A stretch of DNA of 64,000 nucleotides from Streptomyces sp. ICC1 (GCF_003287935.1 NZ_CP030287.1:7259063-7323062), one strand, 5' to 3'. Positions 17,047 to 27,037 are shown, numbered from the stretch's first letter. Numbers and translations: made by a program. The notes: generated by a model not told the origin, from the sequence alone.

Positions 17047-19131
17047 TCAGGCGGTGGGGGCCGGTGCGCCCTGCGCCTGGATGGCGGTGATGGCCACGGT
17101 GGTGACGATGTCCTGGACCAGCGCGCCGCGGGAGAGGTCGTTGACGGGCTTGCGGAGCCCCTGCAGGACCGGGCCGACCGCCACCGCGCCGGCCGAGCGC
17201 TGTACGGCCTTGTACGTGTTGTTGCCGGTGTTGAGGTCCGGGAAGATCAGCACCGTCGCGCGGCCGGCCACCTCGGACTCGGGCAGCTTGGTCGCGGCGA
17301 CCGAGGGCTCCACGGCGGCGTCGTACTGGATCGGACCCTCGATCAGCAGGTCGGGACGGAGCCCGCGGACGATCTCGGTGGCCTTGCGGACCTTGTCCAC
17401 GTCCGCGCCCGAACCGGAGGTGCCGGTCGAGTACGAGAGCATCGCGATCCGCGGCTCCAGCCCGAAGGCGGCCGCGGTGGTCGCCGACTGGATGGCGATG
17501 TCGGCGAGCTGCTCGGCGTTGGGGTCCGGGTTGACGGCGCAGTCGCCGTACGCGAGGACCCTGTCGGCCAGGCACATGAAGAAGACCGAGGAGACGATGG
17601 AGGCGTCGGGCTTGGTCTTGATGATCTCGAAGGCCGGGCGGATGGTGGCGGCGGTGGAGTGCACCGAGCCGGAGACCATGCCGTCGGCCAGGCCCTCCTG
17701 GACCATCAGGGTGCCGAAGTAGTTGACGTCGGTGACCACGTCGTTGGCCAGCTCGACCGTCATGCCCTTGTGGGCGCGGGCCTTGGCGTAGTACTCGGCG
17801 AACCGTTCCCGCAGCGGGGAGGTCGACGGGTCGATGAGCTGCGCGGCCGAGATGTCGATGCCCAGGTCGGCGGCCTTCTTCAGGATCGCCGGCTCCTCGC
17901 CCAGCAGGGTGAGGTCGCAGACCCCGCGGCGCAGCACCACGTCCGCGGCGCGCAGCACGCGCTCCTCGGTGCCCTCCGGGAGCACCACGCGGCGGCGCTC
18001 CGAGCGGGCCCGCTCCAGCAGCTCGTTCTCGAACATCATCGGGGTGACGCGCTCGGAGCGGGCCACCGAGAGCACCTCGCGCAGCTCGGCGGTGTCCACG
18101 TGGCGTTCGAACAGGCCGAGCGCGGTCTCCAGCTTGCGCGGGGTCGCGGAGTTCAGCCGGCTCTGCAGCGAGAAGAGTTCGGCGGCGGTCGGGAAGCTGT
18201 TGCCGGCCACCGAGACGACCGGCGTGCCGGGTGCCAGCTTCGAGGCCAGCGTCAGGATGTCCTTGCCCGGGCGCTCGTTCAGCGTCAGCAGTACGCCGGC
18301 GATCGGCGGGGTGCCGGAGGTGTGCGCGGCCAGCGCGCCGATGACCAGGTCGGAGCGGTCCCCGGGGGTGACGACCAGACAGCCGGGGGTCAGGGCGTTG
18401 AGGAAGTTGGGCAGCATCGCCCCGCCGAAGACGAAGTCCAGGGCGTCGCGGGCGAGCCCGGCCTCGTCGCCGAGGAGCACCTCGCCGCCGAGCGCCTGCG
18501 TGATCTGGGCGACCGTCGGGGCGGACAGGTGCTTGTCCTCCGGCAGGACGTAGCAGGGCACGGGGAGCCGTGCGGCCAGGCGTTCGGCTATCGCCTCGCG
18601 GTCCTCGGGGGCCACCCGGTTGACGACCATCGCGCCCACGTGGCAGCCGAGGCTCTCGTACGCGCGGTACGCGTTGCGGGTCTCGGCGCGCACGGCTTCG
18701 GCCGGGTGCTTGGTGCCGCCCACGACGGGGATGACCAGCGCGCCCAGTTCGTTGGCGAGGCGGGCGTTGAGGGCCAGCTCGTCGGGGAGGTTGGTGTCGG
18801 CGTAGTCGGTGCCGAGGACCAGCATGACCTCGTAGTCCCGGGCCACCTTCTGGTAGCGGCCGACCAGCTGGGAGACCAGCTCGTCCGTGCCCTTCTCGGC
18901 CAGGATGGCGGAGGCCTCGTGGTACTCCATGCCGTAGGCGGTGGAGGCGTCCTGGTCGATCCGGTAGCGGCCCTTCAGGAGGTCGAAGAGCCGGTCGGGG
19001 CCGTCGTGCAGCAACGGGCGGTAGACGCCCACCCGGCCTGTCTGGCGGGTCAGGAGCTCCATGATCCCCAGCTCGACGACCTGGCGGCCGTCCCCCCGCT
19101 CGATACCGGTCACGTACACGCTGCGCGTCAC
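17047..19131 (-). CDS. pta: Phosphate acetyltransferase (long form)
   Basis: The 694-residue protein has the three-part long Pta layout. A BioD-like P-loop domain comes first (SVYVTGIERGDGRQVVELGI), then a DRTGG-like regulatory middle domain, then the C-terminal PTA catalytic domain (about residues 370-690) with SVHSTAATIRPAFEIIKT, SSVFFMCL and FPDLNTGNNTYKAVQRSAGA. It interconverts acetyl-CoA and acetyl phosphate and usually works with acetate kinase, which is not in the window downstream. GTG 19131 is preferred because GGAG lies just upstream; the frame extends further but looks non-coding. It is divergent from pfkA. Confidence 0.93.
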   Translation of the reverse strand: MTRSVYVTGIERGDGRQVVELGIMELLTRQTGRVGVYRPLLHDGPDRLFDLLKGRYRIDQDASTAYGMEYHEASAILAEKGTDELVSQLVGRYQKVARDYEVMLVLGTDYADTNLPDELALNARLANELGALVIPVVGGTKHPAEAVRAETRNAYRAYESLGCHVGAMVVNRVAPEDREAIAERLAARLPVPCYVLPEDKHLSAPTVAQITQALGGEVLLGDEAGLARDALDFVFGGAMLPNFLNALTPGCLVVTPGDRSDLVIGALAAHTSGTPPIAGVLLTLNERPGKDILTLASKLAPGTPVVSVAGNSFPTAAELFSLQSRLNSATPRKLETALGLFERHVDTAELREVLSVARSERVTPMMFENELLERARSERRRVVLPEGTEERVLRAADVVLRRGVCDLTLLGEEPAILKKAADLGIDISAAQLIDPSTSPLRERFAEYYAKARAHKGMTVELANDVVTDVNYFGTLMVQEGLADGMVSGSVHSTAATIRPAFEIIKTKPDASIVSSVFFMCLADRVLAYGDCAVNPDPNAEQLADIAIQSATTAAAFGLEPRIAMLSYSTGTSGSGADVDKVRKATEIVRGLRPDLLIEGPIQYDAAVEPSVAATKLPESEVAGRATVLIFPDLNTGNNTYKAVQRSAGAVAVGPVLQGLRKPVNDLSRGALVQDIVTTVAITAIQAQGAPAPTA

Positions 19132-19241
19132 GCGTGCTCTCCGTCCCATCGTGTGAAATCTCGGGATCGCCCCACCAGGATTCTGGCCCCGGCGGGGCGG
19201 ATATTCGAGTCGGTTGTCCCAGTTAATGTGGGGTTGACCTC
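19132..19241. promoter_or_regulatory. Upstream region of pta
   Basis: This part of the pta/pfkA divergent spacer is comparatively A/T-rich. On the minus strand a weak -35/-10 pair can be proposed (TTAACT, 17 bases, TATCCG, within about 19199-19227), which would start a pta transcript. The match to consensus is poor and the assignment tentative. Confidence 0.3.
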
Positions 19242-19270
19242 TTGACAATACCCCTGCGGATCGTTAGGAC
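19242..19270 (+). promoter_or_regulatory. Vegetative sigma-factor promoter upstream of pfkA
   Basis: TTGACA (19242-19247) is separated by exactly 17 bases from TAGGAC (19265-19270), a good match to HrdB-type promoters of Streptomyces. It reads toward pfkA and would give a leader of roughly 205 bases. Confidence 0.65.
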
Positions 19271-19481
19271 GCCCGCCGGGAAAAGGGCCCTGTCGAGGGG
19301 GTCGAAAGGCCTGACCGGCACGTCGGAGGAGGTGTGCCACGGAGCGCGCGTCACCCCGGACACGTGGAACAATCGGACAGGCTTCATCAATACGCCCTTC
19401 ATACAGCCCTTCATATGTACGGCCGGCTGTCCGCCCGCACGCGTACGGCCCGGTACGACCAGGAGCAGGAGACACAGCACG

Positions 19482-20507
19482 ATGCGTATCGGAGTTCTCA
19501 CCGCAGGCGGCGACTGTCCGGGCCTGAACGCTGTCATCCGGTCGGTCGTACACCGTGCCGTGGTCGGGCACGGGGACGAGGTCATCGGCTTCGAGGACGG
19601 CTTCAAGGGCCTCCTCGACGGCAATTACCGCCCCCTCGACATCAACGCCGTCAGCGGCATTCTCGCTCGCGGCGGCACGATTCTCGGTTCAGCCCGAATG
19701 GAGCGCGCCCGGCTGCACGAGGCTGCCGAGAACGCCCGGGAGCTGGCGAAGCTCTACGGCATCGACGCGCTGATCCCGATCGGCGGCGAGGGCACCCTGA
19801 CCGCCGCCCGGATGTTGTCGGACGCCGGCATGCCCGTCGTCGGCGTGCCGAAGACGATCGACAACGACATCTCCTCCACCGACCGCACCTTCGGCTTCGA
19901 CACCGCCGTCATGGTCGCCACCGAGGCCATCGACCGCCTCAAGACCACCGCCGAATCCCACCAGCGCGTCATGGTCGTCGAGGTGATGGGCCGGCACGCG
20001 GGCTGGATCGCCCTGGAGTCCGGCATGGCCGGCGGCGCCCACGGGATCTGCCTGCCGGAGCGCCCCTTCGAGGTGGACGCCCTGGTGAAGATGGTGGAGG
20101 AACGATTCGCCCGCGGTAAGAAGTTCGCCGTCATCTGCGTGGCCGAAGGCGCCCACCCCGGCGAGGGCTCCATGCCCTACGAGAAGGGCGCGATCGACCA
20201 GTACGGCCACGAGCGCTTCGCCGGCATCGGCAACCGCCTCGCCGTCGAGCTGGAGCGGCGCCTGGGCAAGGAAGCCCGCCCGGTCATCCTCGGCCACGTC
20301 CAGCGCGGCGGCACCCCCACCGCCTACGACCGCGTCCTCGCGACCCGCTTCGGCTGGCACGCGGTCGAAGCCGTCCACCGCGGTGACTTCGGCAACATGA
20401 CCGCCCTGCGCGGCACCGACATCGTCATGGCCCCGCTGGCCGACGCCGTCACCGAGCTGAAGACCGTCCCCGAGGACCGCATGTACGAGGCCGAGTCGGT
20501 CTTCTGA
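19482..20507 (+). CDS. pfkA: 6-phosphofructokinase
   Basis: The 341-residue length is typical. Motifs in order are GVLTAGGDCPGLNAVIRSVV (nucleotide loop), IPIGGEGTLTAA, VPKTIDNDISSTDRTFGF (catalytic Asp), MVVEVMGRHAGWIAL and the allosteric/fructose-6-P region HVQRGGTPTAYDR. It phosphorylates fructose 6-phosphate in glycolysis. Lys in PKTIDND replaces the Gly of E. coli PfkA, while the GGEG loop keeps the small Gly associated with ATP use. This mix occurs in actinobacterial enzymes, so ATP is expected as donor but pyrophosphate cannot be strictly excluded. ATG 19482 follows GGAGCAGGAGA. Confidence 0.93.
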   Translation: MRIGVLTAGGDCPGLNAVIRSVVHRAVVGHGDEVIGFEDGFKGLLDGNYRPLDINAVSGILARGGTILGSARMERARLHEAAENARELAKLYGIDALIPIGGEGTLTAARMLSDAGMPVVGVPKTIDNDISSTDRTFGFDTAVMVATEAIDRLKTTAESHQRVMVVEVMGRHAGWIALESGMAGGAHGICLPERPFEVDALVKMVEERFARGKKFAVICVAEGAHPGEGSMPYEKGAIDQYGHERFAGIGNRLAVELERRLGKEARPVILGHVQRGGTPTAYDRVLATRFGWHAVEAVHRGDFGNMTALRGTDIVMAPLADAVTELKTVPEDRMYEAESVF

Positions 20508-20771
20508 CCCTCCCGGCCGGGACCTTCCTCCCGAATCCGAGGGCCGGACGGCCCGATCGCCACCGCCCCGGCGGAGCGTGAGCGCCCCGTCCGGCCGGCA
20601 CCCGCCCGACGCGGCCCCCCACCGGGGCGGCGCCGGGCTCAGCCATGCCCCGCCCCGTCCGCGGGCTATGATCCGAGAATCTCACCGTAGGGGGTTGAGC
20701 GGCCGGTCCGGCCGCGAAGTCCGGGCCCCGTCCTCCGGTTCCGCGCGCTCCTTGGAAGGTGTCCGTCTCCC

Positions 20772-22829
20772 GTGGCGAACCGCCCTGCCCTCTTGACCAG
20801 AACGCGTCCCGAAAGCCCGCGGGCGGCCTCGGCCGACGTCCCGGACCCGGCACCGGGCGGAACCCGGCGGCGCTGGTCCGTGCTCGGCGCGGCCCTCGCG
20901 GCGTCCTGGGCGCTGCCGCTGCTCCTGGACGCGCTCGCCCTCGACGTGGTGCTCATACCCGTCCTGGTCCTGGCCATCGCCTCCCTGATGCGGGTCGGCG
21001 GCGGCCTGCTCGACCGGATCGTCGTCGCCGCCTTCGTGCTGTGCGGCGCGGTCATGTCCTTCGGACTGCTCTTCTCCGTATGGCCCTGGGGCCTGGCACC
21101 CGTCCCCGGAGCGGGCCTCCTGCTGAGCGTCGTGTCCCTCGCCGGCTGGCTGTCCGGCCGGCGCCCCCGCATCCCCCTGCGGCTGCGCGGCTCCGACGCA
21201 CTGGTCGCCGGCACCGCGGCGGTGGTCTGGCACTACATGCACCACCCGCTCATCGGGAAGTCCGTCACCGAACGGCTGGCCCTCTTCATCACGTCCGAGG
21301 ACCGGCTGGGGCACTTCTCGTACTTCGACGGCATCCACCACGTCGGCGGCTACGCCTTCCTCCACCAGGAGGCCGCCAGGACGTACATGATGACCCCGTC
21401 CGAGGCCGTCTACCCGCAGGGCACCCACTTCCTGCTGGCCTGGATCGACGTCCTCGTGAAGTCCTCCACCGACGGCGGCCCCGGCGTCGAGATGATGAAC
21501 CGCTACCTCCTGTACGTCATCGGCGGCTACGCCCTGCTCTGCGCCGCCCTCGTCTGGGCCGCCCGCTGGATCGGCGGCCCGCGCCTGCGCGGGTGGCGCG
21601 CGGCGGCGGTCTGCGCCACCGTGATGGCGGTGATGCTCTCCGGCTCGATGGCGGAACTGGTCGAGCGGGGCTTCGACTCCGAGACCGCCGGCCTCCTCTT
21701 CCTCACCGTCGGGCTGGCCCTGCTGGTGCGGCCCGCGATGGGCCGGGCCGAGTTCGCGGTCGTCGCCGTGGCCGCGCTGGTGGCCGTGACCTTCGTCTAC
21801 AACCTCTACGGCGCCCTCATCGGCCTCGCCCTGGCCGCCGTCCTGATCGTCCACCGGCGGCGGTTCGCCCGCCGCAGGATCCCGCTCCTGGTGTTCCTGG
21901 CCGCCGGCGCGGTCGTCGCCGGACTGCCCAGCCTCTTCTCCGTGCTGACCAAGCTGGACGTCTCCAAGACCTCGAACCTGCCCGGCCCGATGGTCGTCCC
22001 CGACCGCCCGGTCCTCATCGGATGCGCCCTGCTGGCCGTACTGGCCGCCTCCCTGCCGGCGAACCGCAAGACGGGCACCGGCCGGATGGTGCTGGCCCTC
22101 GTCCTGGGCGCGGCCACCGTGATCGGCCTCTTCGGGGCCTGGCAGAAGCACACCATCGGCCACTTCTCGTACTACTTCGAGAAGCTGGCCGCCGCCGGCC
22201 TGGTGATCGCCCTGATCTCGCTGGGCCTGGTCGGGCTGGCGCTGCTGCCCGCCGCCCGTACGGCGCGCGGCTCCGTGTGGAGCCGCCGGGGCGGAACACT
22301 GCTGCGCTCCGGCCTCGCGACCGCCGCCGCGCTCGCCCTCTTCGGCAACGTGCAGTTCGGGGTCCCGTCGGGGTGGAGCCACCCCTCCGCCTGGTACGGC
22401 AACCCGATGCTCCTGTGGGCCAAGGGCGGCCCCAAGACCGACCTGGGCCCGGCGACCGAGGCCCTCGCCGGGCGCGACCTCGACCGGGCCGCCCCGCCGC
22501 TGATCGCCCTGTACTCCAACGACCCGTACATGAACCTGCAGTCCACCTTCCTCGCCCAGCTCCTCACCCACCGGGCGGGCGACATGGTGGGGCTGTACGA
22601 GACCGTCCGGGTCAAGACGGGCGGGCCCGCGGACGAGAAGGACGCGGCGAAGGACAGGGACGCGGCGAGGGACTACGCGCCCTCGCTCGAGCACCTGAAG
22701 AAGGCCATCGCCTCCTGCGCCACCCCGCCGACCGTCCTGGTGGCCGACCGCGCGGTGGCGGACCGGCTGCGCGCGGACCTCGAGCGCGACGGCGTCCGCG
22801 CGACCGTGCTCCACGCGCCCGTCGACTAG
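20772..22829 (+). CDS. Large polytopic membrane protein of unknown function
   Basis: The 685-residue protein has about a dozen hydrophobic segments from residue 35 to about 530 and a soluble C-terminal domain ending in TVLVADRAVADRLRADLERD. Large loops with HYMHHPLIGKSVTERLALF and EAVYPQGTHFLLAWIDVLV near the start recall multi-pass GT-C-like glycosyltransferases that use lipid-linked sugars. I see no definitive DxD or other catalytic motif, so this is a guess. GTG 20772 is preceded by GGAAGG. TATGAT at 20667 is a possible -10 element. It is followed by a strong terminator shared with the convergent gene. Confidence 0.65.
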   Translation: MANRPALLTRTRPESPRAASADVPDPAPGGTRRRWSVLGAALAASWALPLLLDALALDVVLIPVLVLAIASLMRVGGGLLDRIVVAAFVLCGAVMSFGLLFSVWPWGLAPVPGAGLLLSVVSLAGWLSGRRPRIPLRLRGSDALVAGTAAVVWHYMHHPLIGKSVTERLALFITSEDRLGHFSYFDGIHHVGGYAFLHQEAARTYMMTPSEAVYPQGTHFLLAWIDVLVKSSTDGGPGVEMMNRYLLYVIGGYALLCAALVWAARWIGGPRLRGWRAAAVCATVMAVMLSGSMAELVERGFDSETAGLLFLTVGLALLVRPAMGRAEFAVVAVAALVAVTFVYNLYGALIGLALAAVLIVHRRRFARRRIPLLVFLAAGAVVAGLPSLFSVLTKLDVSKTSNLPGPMVVPDRPVLIGCALLAVLAASLPANRKTGTGRMVLALVLGAATVIGLFGAWQKHTIGHFSYYFEKLAAAGLVIALISLGLVGLALLPAARTARGSVWSRRGGTLLRSGLATAAALALFGNVQFGVPSGWSHPSAWYGNPMLLWAKGGPKTDLGPATEALAGRDLDRAAPPLIALYSNDPYMNLQSTFLAQLLTHRAGDMVGLYETVRVKTGGPADEKDAAKDRDAARDYAPSLEHLKKAIASCATPPTVLVADRAVADRLRADLERDGVRATVLHAPVD

Positions 22830-22892
22830 TGCTGTGACCGGAAAGGTCCACCGGCCCGCGGGGGCGGGACCACCGCCCTGAATCCGAACGTC

Positions 22893-22938
22893 GAACGGCC
22901 CCGGCCGCGTCCTGCCGTGGACGCGGTCGGGGCCGTTC
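22893..22938. terminator. Bidirectional transcription terminator
   Basis: A 20-base inverted repeat (arms 22893-22912 and 22919-22938, one mismatch, six-base loop) lies between convergent genes. It should end both the membrane-protein transcript and that of the XRE regulator. Confidence 0.75.
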
Positions 22939-22967
22939 CGGTAGGGGGCCCGCGGTGGAAATGTGTC

Positions 22968-23651
22968 CTACGCCGCACCGCCCGCGAGGGACCAGAAGCG
23001 GTCCACGATGTCCGCGAGGTACTCGCGCCCCGAGTCGCCGCTGCCGGCCTCGCCCTCGGCGCCGCCCCATCCGAGGGTCGCCACCATCCTCGACTGGTAC
23101 TCCCCGTGGAGCTGCTCCAGCACCCGCTCCAGGTGCGCCTTGGGCACCGGCAGCAGCTTGGCCAGCGGCTTCACGTACGCCTGCCAGCGCGTGGTCACCC
23201 CGCTGCGCAGCAGATCGGCCAGCTCCTCGTGCTTGCCGGTCGCGGTCACGAACTGGGCCAGGGTCAGCCCCAGGGCCGTGGCCAGCGCGGCGGACTGCCG
23301 CTCGTTGCCCTTCCAGCGGCCGGAGTCCTCCATCTTCTGGTATGAGCCCGTCTCCACACCGACCCGCCGGGCCAGGTCGTCGGCGGCCAGCCCCCTGGCC
23401 ATGCGGTGCTCGCGCAAAGTGACCGGCTCGGCCAGGAGCTCGCTGGGGGAGCACCAGAGCACGCCCGCGAGGGCCGTGAGCTCGGTGGAGGAGGGCGAAA
23501 TCTCGCCACGCTCCCACGCCGTCACGGTCTCGGGGGTGACGAGCAGTCCGTACTGGGCGCGCAGGCCATAGGCGACATGACCGGGAGCCATGCCCAGGGC
23601 CGCGCGGAGACGACGCGCGGCGGGGGCATTGAAAGGTGGGCTGGAGTGCAC
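22968..23651 (-). CDS. XRE family helix-turn-helix regulator
   Basis: The 227-residue protein contains two successive XRE-type helix-turn-helix units. The first is around HVAYGLRAQYGLLVTPETVT with AWERGEISPSSTELTALAGV; the second is around LAADDLARRVGVETGSYQKM. A helical C-terminal region ends in REYLADIVDRFWSLAG. The closely spaced double unit is typical of a Streptomyces regulator family. GTG 23651 is chosen because the residues HSSPPFNAPAARRLRAALG form the usual start. A small palindrome upstream may be its own operator. Targets are unknown. Confidence 0.75.
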   Translation of the reverse strand: MHSSPPFNAPAARRLRAALGMAPGHVAYGLRAQYGLLVTPETVTAWERGEISPSSTELTALAGVLWCSPSELLAEPVTLREHRMARGLAADDLARRVGVETGSYQKMEDSGRWKGNERQSAALATALGLTLAQFVTATGKHEELADLLRSGVTTRWQAYVKPLAKLLPVPKAHLERVLEQLHGEYQSRMVATLGWGGAEGEAGSGDSGREYLADIVDRFWSLAGGAA

Positions 23652-23716
23652 ACGCCACACCGTAGGAGTGGCCGAGGCGTGGCGACTACAGACCAAACAA
23701 ACAAGCCCATAACTCG

Positions 23717-23729
23717 TAGGAAAGTCCTA
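23717..23729. promoter_or_regulatory. Palindrome upstream of XRE regulator gene
   Basis: TAGGAAAGTCCTA is a perfect inverted repeat with 5-base arms, 65 bases before the regulator start. On the minus strand it includes TAGGAC, which resembles a -10 hexamer. A bound repressor would therefore cover the promoter, suggesting autoregulation. Confidence 0.4.
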
Positions 23730-23903
23730 TGGAGTTAAGGGCTTTGGTCCGCTTTCTCTGCGACTGTCCGGTAATCGGATCGATCCGTGATCCACTTCCT
23801 AGCGTACGTTTCCGGCCGCCCCGCGGGGTACCCCCGTGCGTGATCCGCCTCACATGATCCGGATCATCGCGAACCGGCCACCCGGCCGGTACGTACTCCC
23901 GGA

Positions 23904-23940
23904 GGGAGGCCCTCGCTCACGGGGGTGGTGAGGGCCTCCC
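23904..23940. terminator. Strong hairpin between divergent genes
   Basis: The 11-base arms GGGAGGCCCTC (23904-23914) and GAGGGCCTCCC (23930-23940) pair perfectly around a 15-base loop. The position is unusual because both flanking genes are transcribed away from it. It may insulate the MerR promoter that begins 13 bases later. Confidence 0.45.
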
Positions 23941-23952
23941 CCCGACTCCTTG

Positions 23953-23972
23953 CCTTGACGCCGACGTCAAGG
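23953..23972 (+). promoter_or_regulatory. MerR-type operator/promoter
   Basis: A perfect 8-base inverted repeat, CCTTGACG and CGTCAAGG with four bases between, overlaps a -35-like TTGACG and lies 14 bases before the MerR start codon. The position and symmetry fit a MerR-family operator. A clear -10 at the family's 19-base spacing is not obvious. Confidence 0.6.
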
Positions 23973-23986
23973 CTTACGGTCGGCCC

Positions 23987-24364
23987 ATGCGAATCGGCGA
24001 ACTGGCCGAGCGGGCCGGCACCAGCACGCGGACGCTCCGGTACTACGAGTCCCGGGGCCTGCTGCCCGCGCGGCGCGACGGCAACGGCCACCGCACCTAC
24101 GGCGAGGACGACCTGCGGCTGCTCCGCCAGATCCGCACGCTCCAGGACTTCGGCTTCGACCTGGAGGAGACCCGCCCGTTCGTCGAGTGCCTGCGCGCCG
24201 GGCACCCGGCCGGCGACTCCTGCCCGGCCTCGCTCGCCGTCTACCGGCGCAAGCTCGCCGAGCTGGAGGGCCTGATCGGCCGGCTCACCGACGTACGGGA
24301 CCACGTGGCGAGCCAGCTCGCCGACGCCGAAGCGGCACGGCCCAGATGTGAGATGACCGGTTGA
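23987..24364 (+). CDS. MerR family transcriptional regulator
   Basis: The 125-residue protein has the N-terminal MerR winged helix, MRIGELAERAGTSTRTLRYY then ESRGLLPARRDGNGHRTY, a second helix pair LRLLRQIRTLQDFGFDLEE and a dimerisation helix. Three cysteines occur: ECLRAG, DSCPAS and PRCEM. Cysteines in the C-terminal part of MerR proteins often bind metals or sense redox state, so a thiol or metal signal is plausible. It is followed after 28 bases by a thioredoxin gene, and both probably form one transcript from the operator upstream. Confidence 0.8.
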   Translation: MRIGELAERAGTSTRTLRYYESRGLLPARRDGNGHRTYGEDDLRLLRQIRTLQDFGFDLEETRPFVECLRAGHPAGDSCPASLAVYRRKLAELEGLIGRLTDVRDHVASQLADAEAARPRCEMTG

Positions 24365-24392
24365 ACCGGTCGAGGAGAGAGGGGAAGCAACG

Positions 24393-24770
24393 ATGAAGGC
24401 ACACGGTGTGGCCGAAGTGACCGACGCGGACTTCGAGGCGGAGGTGCTCGGCGAGCGGGGCCGGCCCGTCCTGGTGGAGTTCACCGCCGACTGGTGCGGC
24501 CCGTGCCGCCAGCTCGCCCCGGTCCTGTCCGCGGTCGCCGCCGAGGAGGCCGACCGGCTCAAGGTCGTCCAGATCGACGCGGACCGAAACCCCGCCACGC
24601 TCGCGCGCTACGGGGTGCTGTCCATGCCGACCCTGCTCGTCTTCCGGGACGGCGAACCCGTCCGGCAGCTGGTCGGGGCCCGGGCCAAGCGCCGGCTCCT
24701 CCAGGAACTGGAGGAGCACCTGGCCCCGGCGGTCCCGACCGCCGCCGCCGCGGCTACGGCGCGGGCCTGA
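24393..24770 (+). CDS. trxA: Thioredoxin
   Basis: The 125-residue protein has a thioredoxin fold with the active site WCGPC at residues 34-38. It also has the family [18 protein letters not shown] helix, the cis-proline segment [13 protein letters not shown] and a short Ala-rich tail. It reduces protein disulfides in the cytoplasm. ATG 24393 follows GGAGAGAGGGG. Coupling to a MerR regulator with cysteines points to induction by disulfide or metal stress. Its last 17 bases overlap the end of the convergent glgB gene. Confidence 0.9.
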   Translation: MKAHGVAEVTDADFEAEVLGERGRPVLVEFTADWCGPCRQLAPVLSAVAAEEADRLKVVQIDADRNPATLARYGVLSMPTLLVFRDGEPVRQLVGARAKRRLLQELEEHLAPAVPTAAAAATARA

Positions 24771-27036
24771 ACCAGACCGTCGCCAGCGGCGGGAGGGTCA
24801 GGCGCAGGCTCGCCGCCCGCCCCTGCGAGGGCACCGGCTCGGGCCGCGCCGGCCGCGCGTGGTGGACGCCGCTGCCGCCGTAGAGCTGCTGGTCGGTGTT
24901 GAGCACCTCCCGCCACGCCGGCACCTCCTCCGGGACCCCGATCCGGTACCCGTGCCGGACCACCGGCGAGAAGTTCGAGACGCACAGCAGCTGCGAGCCG
25001 TCCTGCGCGAACCGCAGGAAGGCGAAGACGTTGTCCTCCGCCGCGTCGCCCTCCCCCCACGCGAAGCCCTCCGGCACGGTGTCCCGCTCCCACAGGGCGG
25101 GCGCCGCCCGGTAGGTGCGGTTCAGATCGCCCACGAGGCTGCGTACGCCCCGGTGGTCGCCGGCCGCGGCGTACGAGGAGTCCAGCAGCCACCAGTCCGG
25201 CCCGTACATCTCGGACCACTCCGAGCCCTGCGCGAACTCCTGCCCCATGAAGAGCAGCTGCTTGCCCGGGTGGGCCCACATGAAGCCCAGGTACGCCCGG
25301 TGCGCGGCCCGCTGCTGCCACCAGTCCCCGGGCATCTTCGACACCAGCGAGCCCTTGCCGTGCACCACCTCGTCGTGCGAGATCGGCAGCACGTAGTTCT
25401 CGCTGAACGCGTAGACCATCCCGAAGGTCATGTCGTGGTGGTGGTACTTGCGGTGCACCGACTCCTTCGACGCGTAGCGCAGGGTGTCGTGCATCCAGCC
25501 CATGTTCCACTTCAGGCCGAAGCCCAGACCGCCCGCGTCGGTGGGCCGGGTGACGCCCGGCCACGCGGTGGACTCCTCGGCGATCGTCACCACGCCCGGG
25601 CAGCGCCGGTAGACGGTGGCGTTCATCTCCTGGAGCAGCGCCACCGCGTCCAGGTTCTCCCGCCCGCCGTGCTCGTTCGGCGTCCACTCGCCCTCGCCGC
25701 GCGAGTAGTCGAGGTAGAGCATCGAGGCCACCGCGTCCACGCGCAGCCCGTCGACGTGGAACTCCTCGCACCAGTAGACGGCGTTGGCGACGAGGAAGTT
25801 CCTGACCTCGCGGCGCCCGTAGTCGAACTCCAGGGTCCCCCAGTCCGGATGCGCGGCCCGCTGCGGGTCGTGGTGCTCGTACAGCGGGCGCCCGTCGAAC
25901 TCCGCCAGGGCCCACTCGTCGCGCGGGAAGTGCGCCGGCACCCAGTCGACGATCACCCCGATCCCGGCCCGGTGGAGCGAGTCCACCAGGAAGCGGAAGT
26001 CGTCCGGGGTGCCCATCCGGGAGGTCGGCGCGTAGAAGCCGGTGACCTGGTAGCCCCACGAGCCGCCGAAGGGGTGCTCGGCGACCGGCATCAGCTCCAC
26101 GTGGGTGAAGCCCAGCTCCGTGACGTACGCCGGGAGCTGCTCGGCCAACTGCCGGTAGGACAGGCCGGGCCGCCACGACGCCAGGTGCAGCTCGTACACC
26201 GAGAAGGGGGCCTGGTGCGCCGGGAGGGCCCCGCGCGAGGCCATCCACTCGGCGTCCTGCCAGACGTAGGAGGAGGCCGTCACCACCGAGGCGTTGGCCG
26301 GCGGGACCTCCGCGGACCGGGCCATCGGGTCGGCGCGCAGGGTGTGCGAACCGTCCGGGCGCGTGATGTCGTACTTGTACAGGGCGCCCGCGCCGACACC
26401 CGGCAGGAACAGCTCCCACACCCCGGTCGAGCCGAGCGAGCGCATCGGGTAGGCGACCGAGTCCCAGTACGAGAAGTCCCCGCTCACGCGCACCCCCTGC
26501 GCGTTCGGGGCCCACAGGGTGAACCGGGTGCCGGCCACTCCCTGGTGCTCCATCGGCTGCGCGCCCAGCGCCGTCCACAGCTCCTCGTGGCGGCCCTCGC
26601 CGATCAGGTGCAGGTCGAGCTCGCCGAGCGCGGGCAGGAACCGGTAGGGGTCGTGGACCTCGACCTCGTCGCTGTCGTACGTCACCAGCAGCCGGTAGTC
26701 CGGCACCCCGGCCAGCGGCAGCAGCCCCGAGAACAGCCCGTCGCCGTCGTCGAAGAGCTCGGCCCGCAGCCCCTTGGCGACGATGGTGACCGCCTTCGCG
26801 TACGGGCGCAGCACCCGGAAGGACACCCCGCCCCGCTGGGCACGGGCTCCGAGCACCCCGTGCGGATCGTGGTGGCGGCCCTCCAGCAGCCGGGACCGCT
26901 CCTGCGCGCCGAGCGGGGGCGCCGGCCGGACCCCGTGCGGCGGTGCGGCCCGGCGGGCCCGCGGGGCCCGGGCCTTCTTCGCGCCGCTCGCCTCAAGGGC
27001 GGCGGGGGCAACGGCGGGGGTGGTGCGGGTGGTTGG
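24754..27036 (-). CDS. glgB: 1,4-alpha-glucan branching enzyme, N-terminus uncertain
   Basis: The core is a complete GlgB. An N-terminal beta-sandwich ([16 protein letters not shown]) and a CBM48 domain ([20 protein letters not shown]) come first. The GH13 barrel carries nucleophile Asp in [13 protein letters not shown], acid Glu in [12 protein letters not shown] and [13 protein letters not shown], followed by a C-terminal beta domain. It introduces alpha-1,6 branches into glycogen. No ATG, GTG or TTG start lies in frame between the core and about 27036. The N-terminal extension ([14 protein letters not shown]) therefore cannot be given a start, which fits a join or rearrangement just upstream. 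Confidence 0.88.
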   Translation of the reverse strand, partial: PTTRTTPAVAPAALEASGAKKARAPRARRAAPPHGVRPAPPLGAQERSRLLEGRHHDPHGVLGARAQRGGVSFRVLRPYAKAVTIVAKGLRAELFDDGDGLFSGLLPLAGVPDYRLLVTYDSDEVEVHDPYRFLPALGELDLHLIGEGRHEELWTALGAQPMEHQGVAGTRFTLWAPNAQGVRVSGDFSYWDSVAYPMRSLGSTGVWELFLPGVGAGALYKYDITRPDGSHTLRADPMARSAEVPPANASVVTASSYVWQDAEWMASRGALPAHQAPFSVYELHLASWRPGLSYRQLAEQLPAYVTELGFTHVELMPVAEHPFGGSWGYQVTGFYAPTSRMGTPDDFRFLVDSLHRAGIGVIVDWVPAHFPRDEWALAEFDGRPLYEHHDPQRAAHPDWGTLEFDYGRREVRNFLVANAVYWCEEFHVDGLRVDAVASMLYLDYSRGEGEWTPNEHGGRENLDAVALLQEMNATVYRRCPGVVTIAEESTAWPGVTRPTDAGGLGFGLKWNMGWMHDTLRYASKESVHRKYHHHDMTFGMVYAFSENYVLPISHDEVVHGKGSLVSKMPGDWWQQRAAHRAYLGFMWAHPGKQLLFMGQEFAQGSEWSEMYGPDWWLLDSSYAAAGDHRGVRSLVGDLNRTYRAAPALWERDTVPEGFAWGEGDAAEDNVFAFLRFAQDGSQLLCVSNFSPVVRHGYRIGVPEEVPAWREVLNTDQQLYGGSGVHHARPARPEPVPSQGRAASLRLTLPPLATVWFRPAP

Positions 27037-27037
27037 C

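Noticed and set aside
20682..22814. Very long minus-strand open frames opposite real genes (also at 27038-29593, 17659-19245, 54545-56659 and others).
   Set aside because: In high-GC DNA the antisense and shifted frames of real genes stay open. These translations are low-complexity Gly/Arg/Ala/Pro-rich and share no family motifs, while the opposite frame encodes recognisable proteins.
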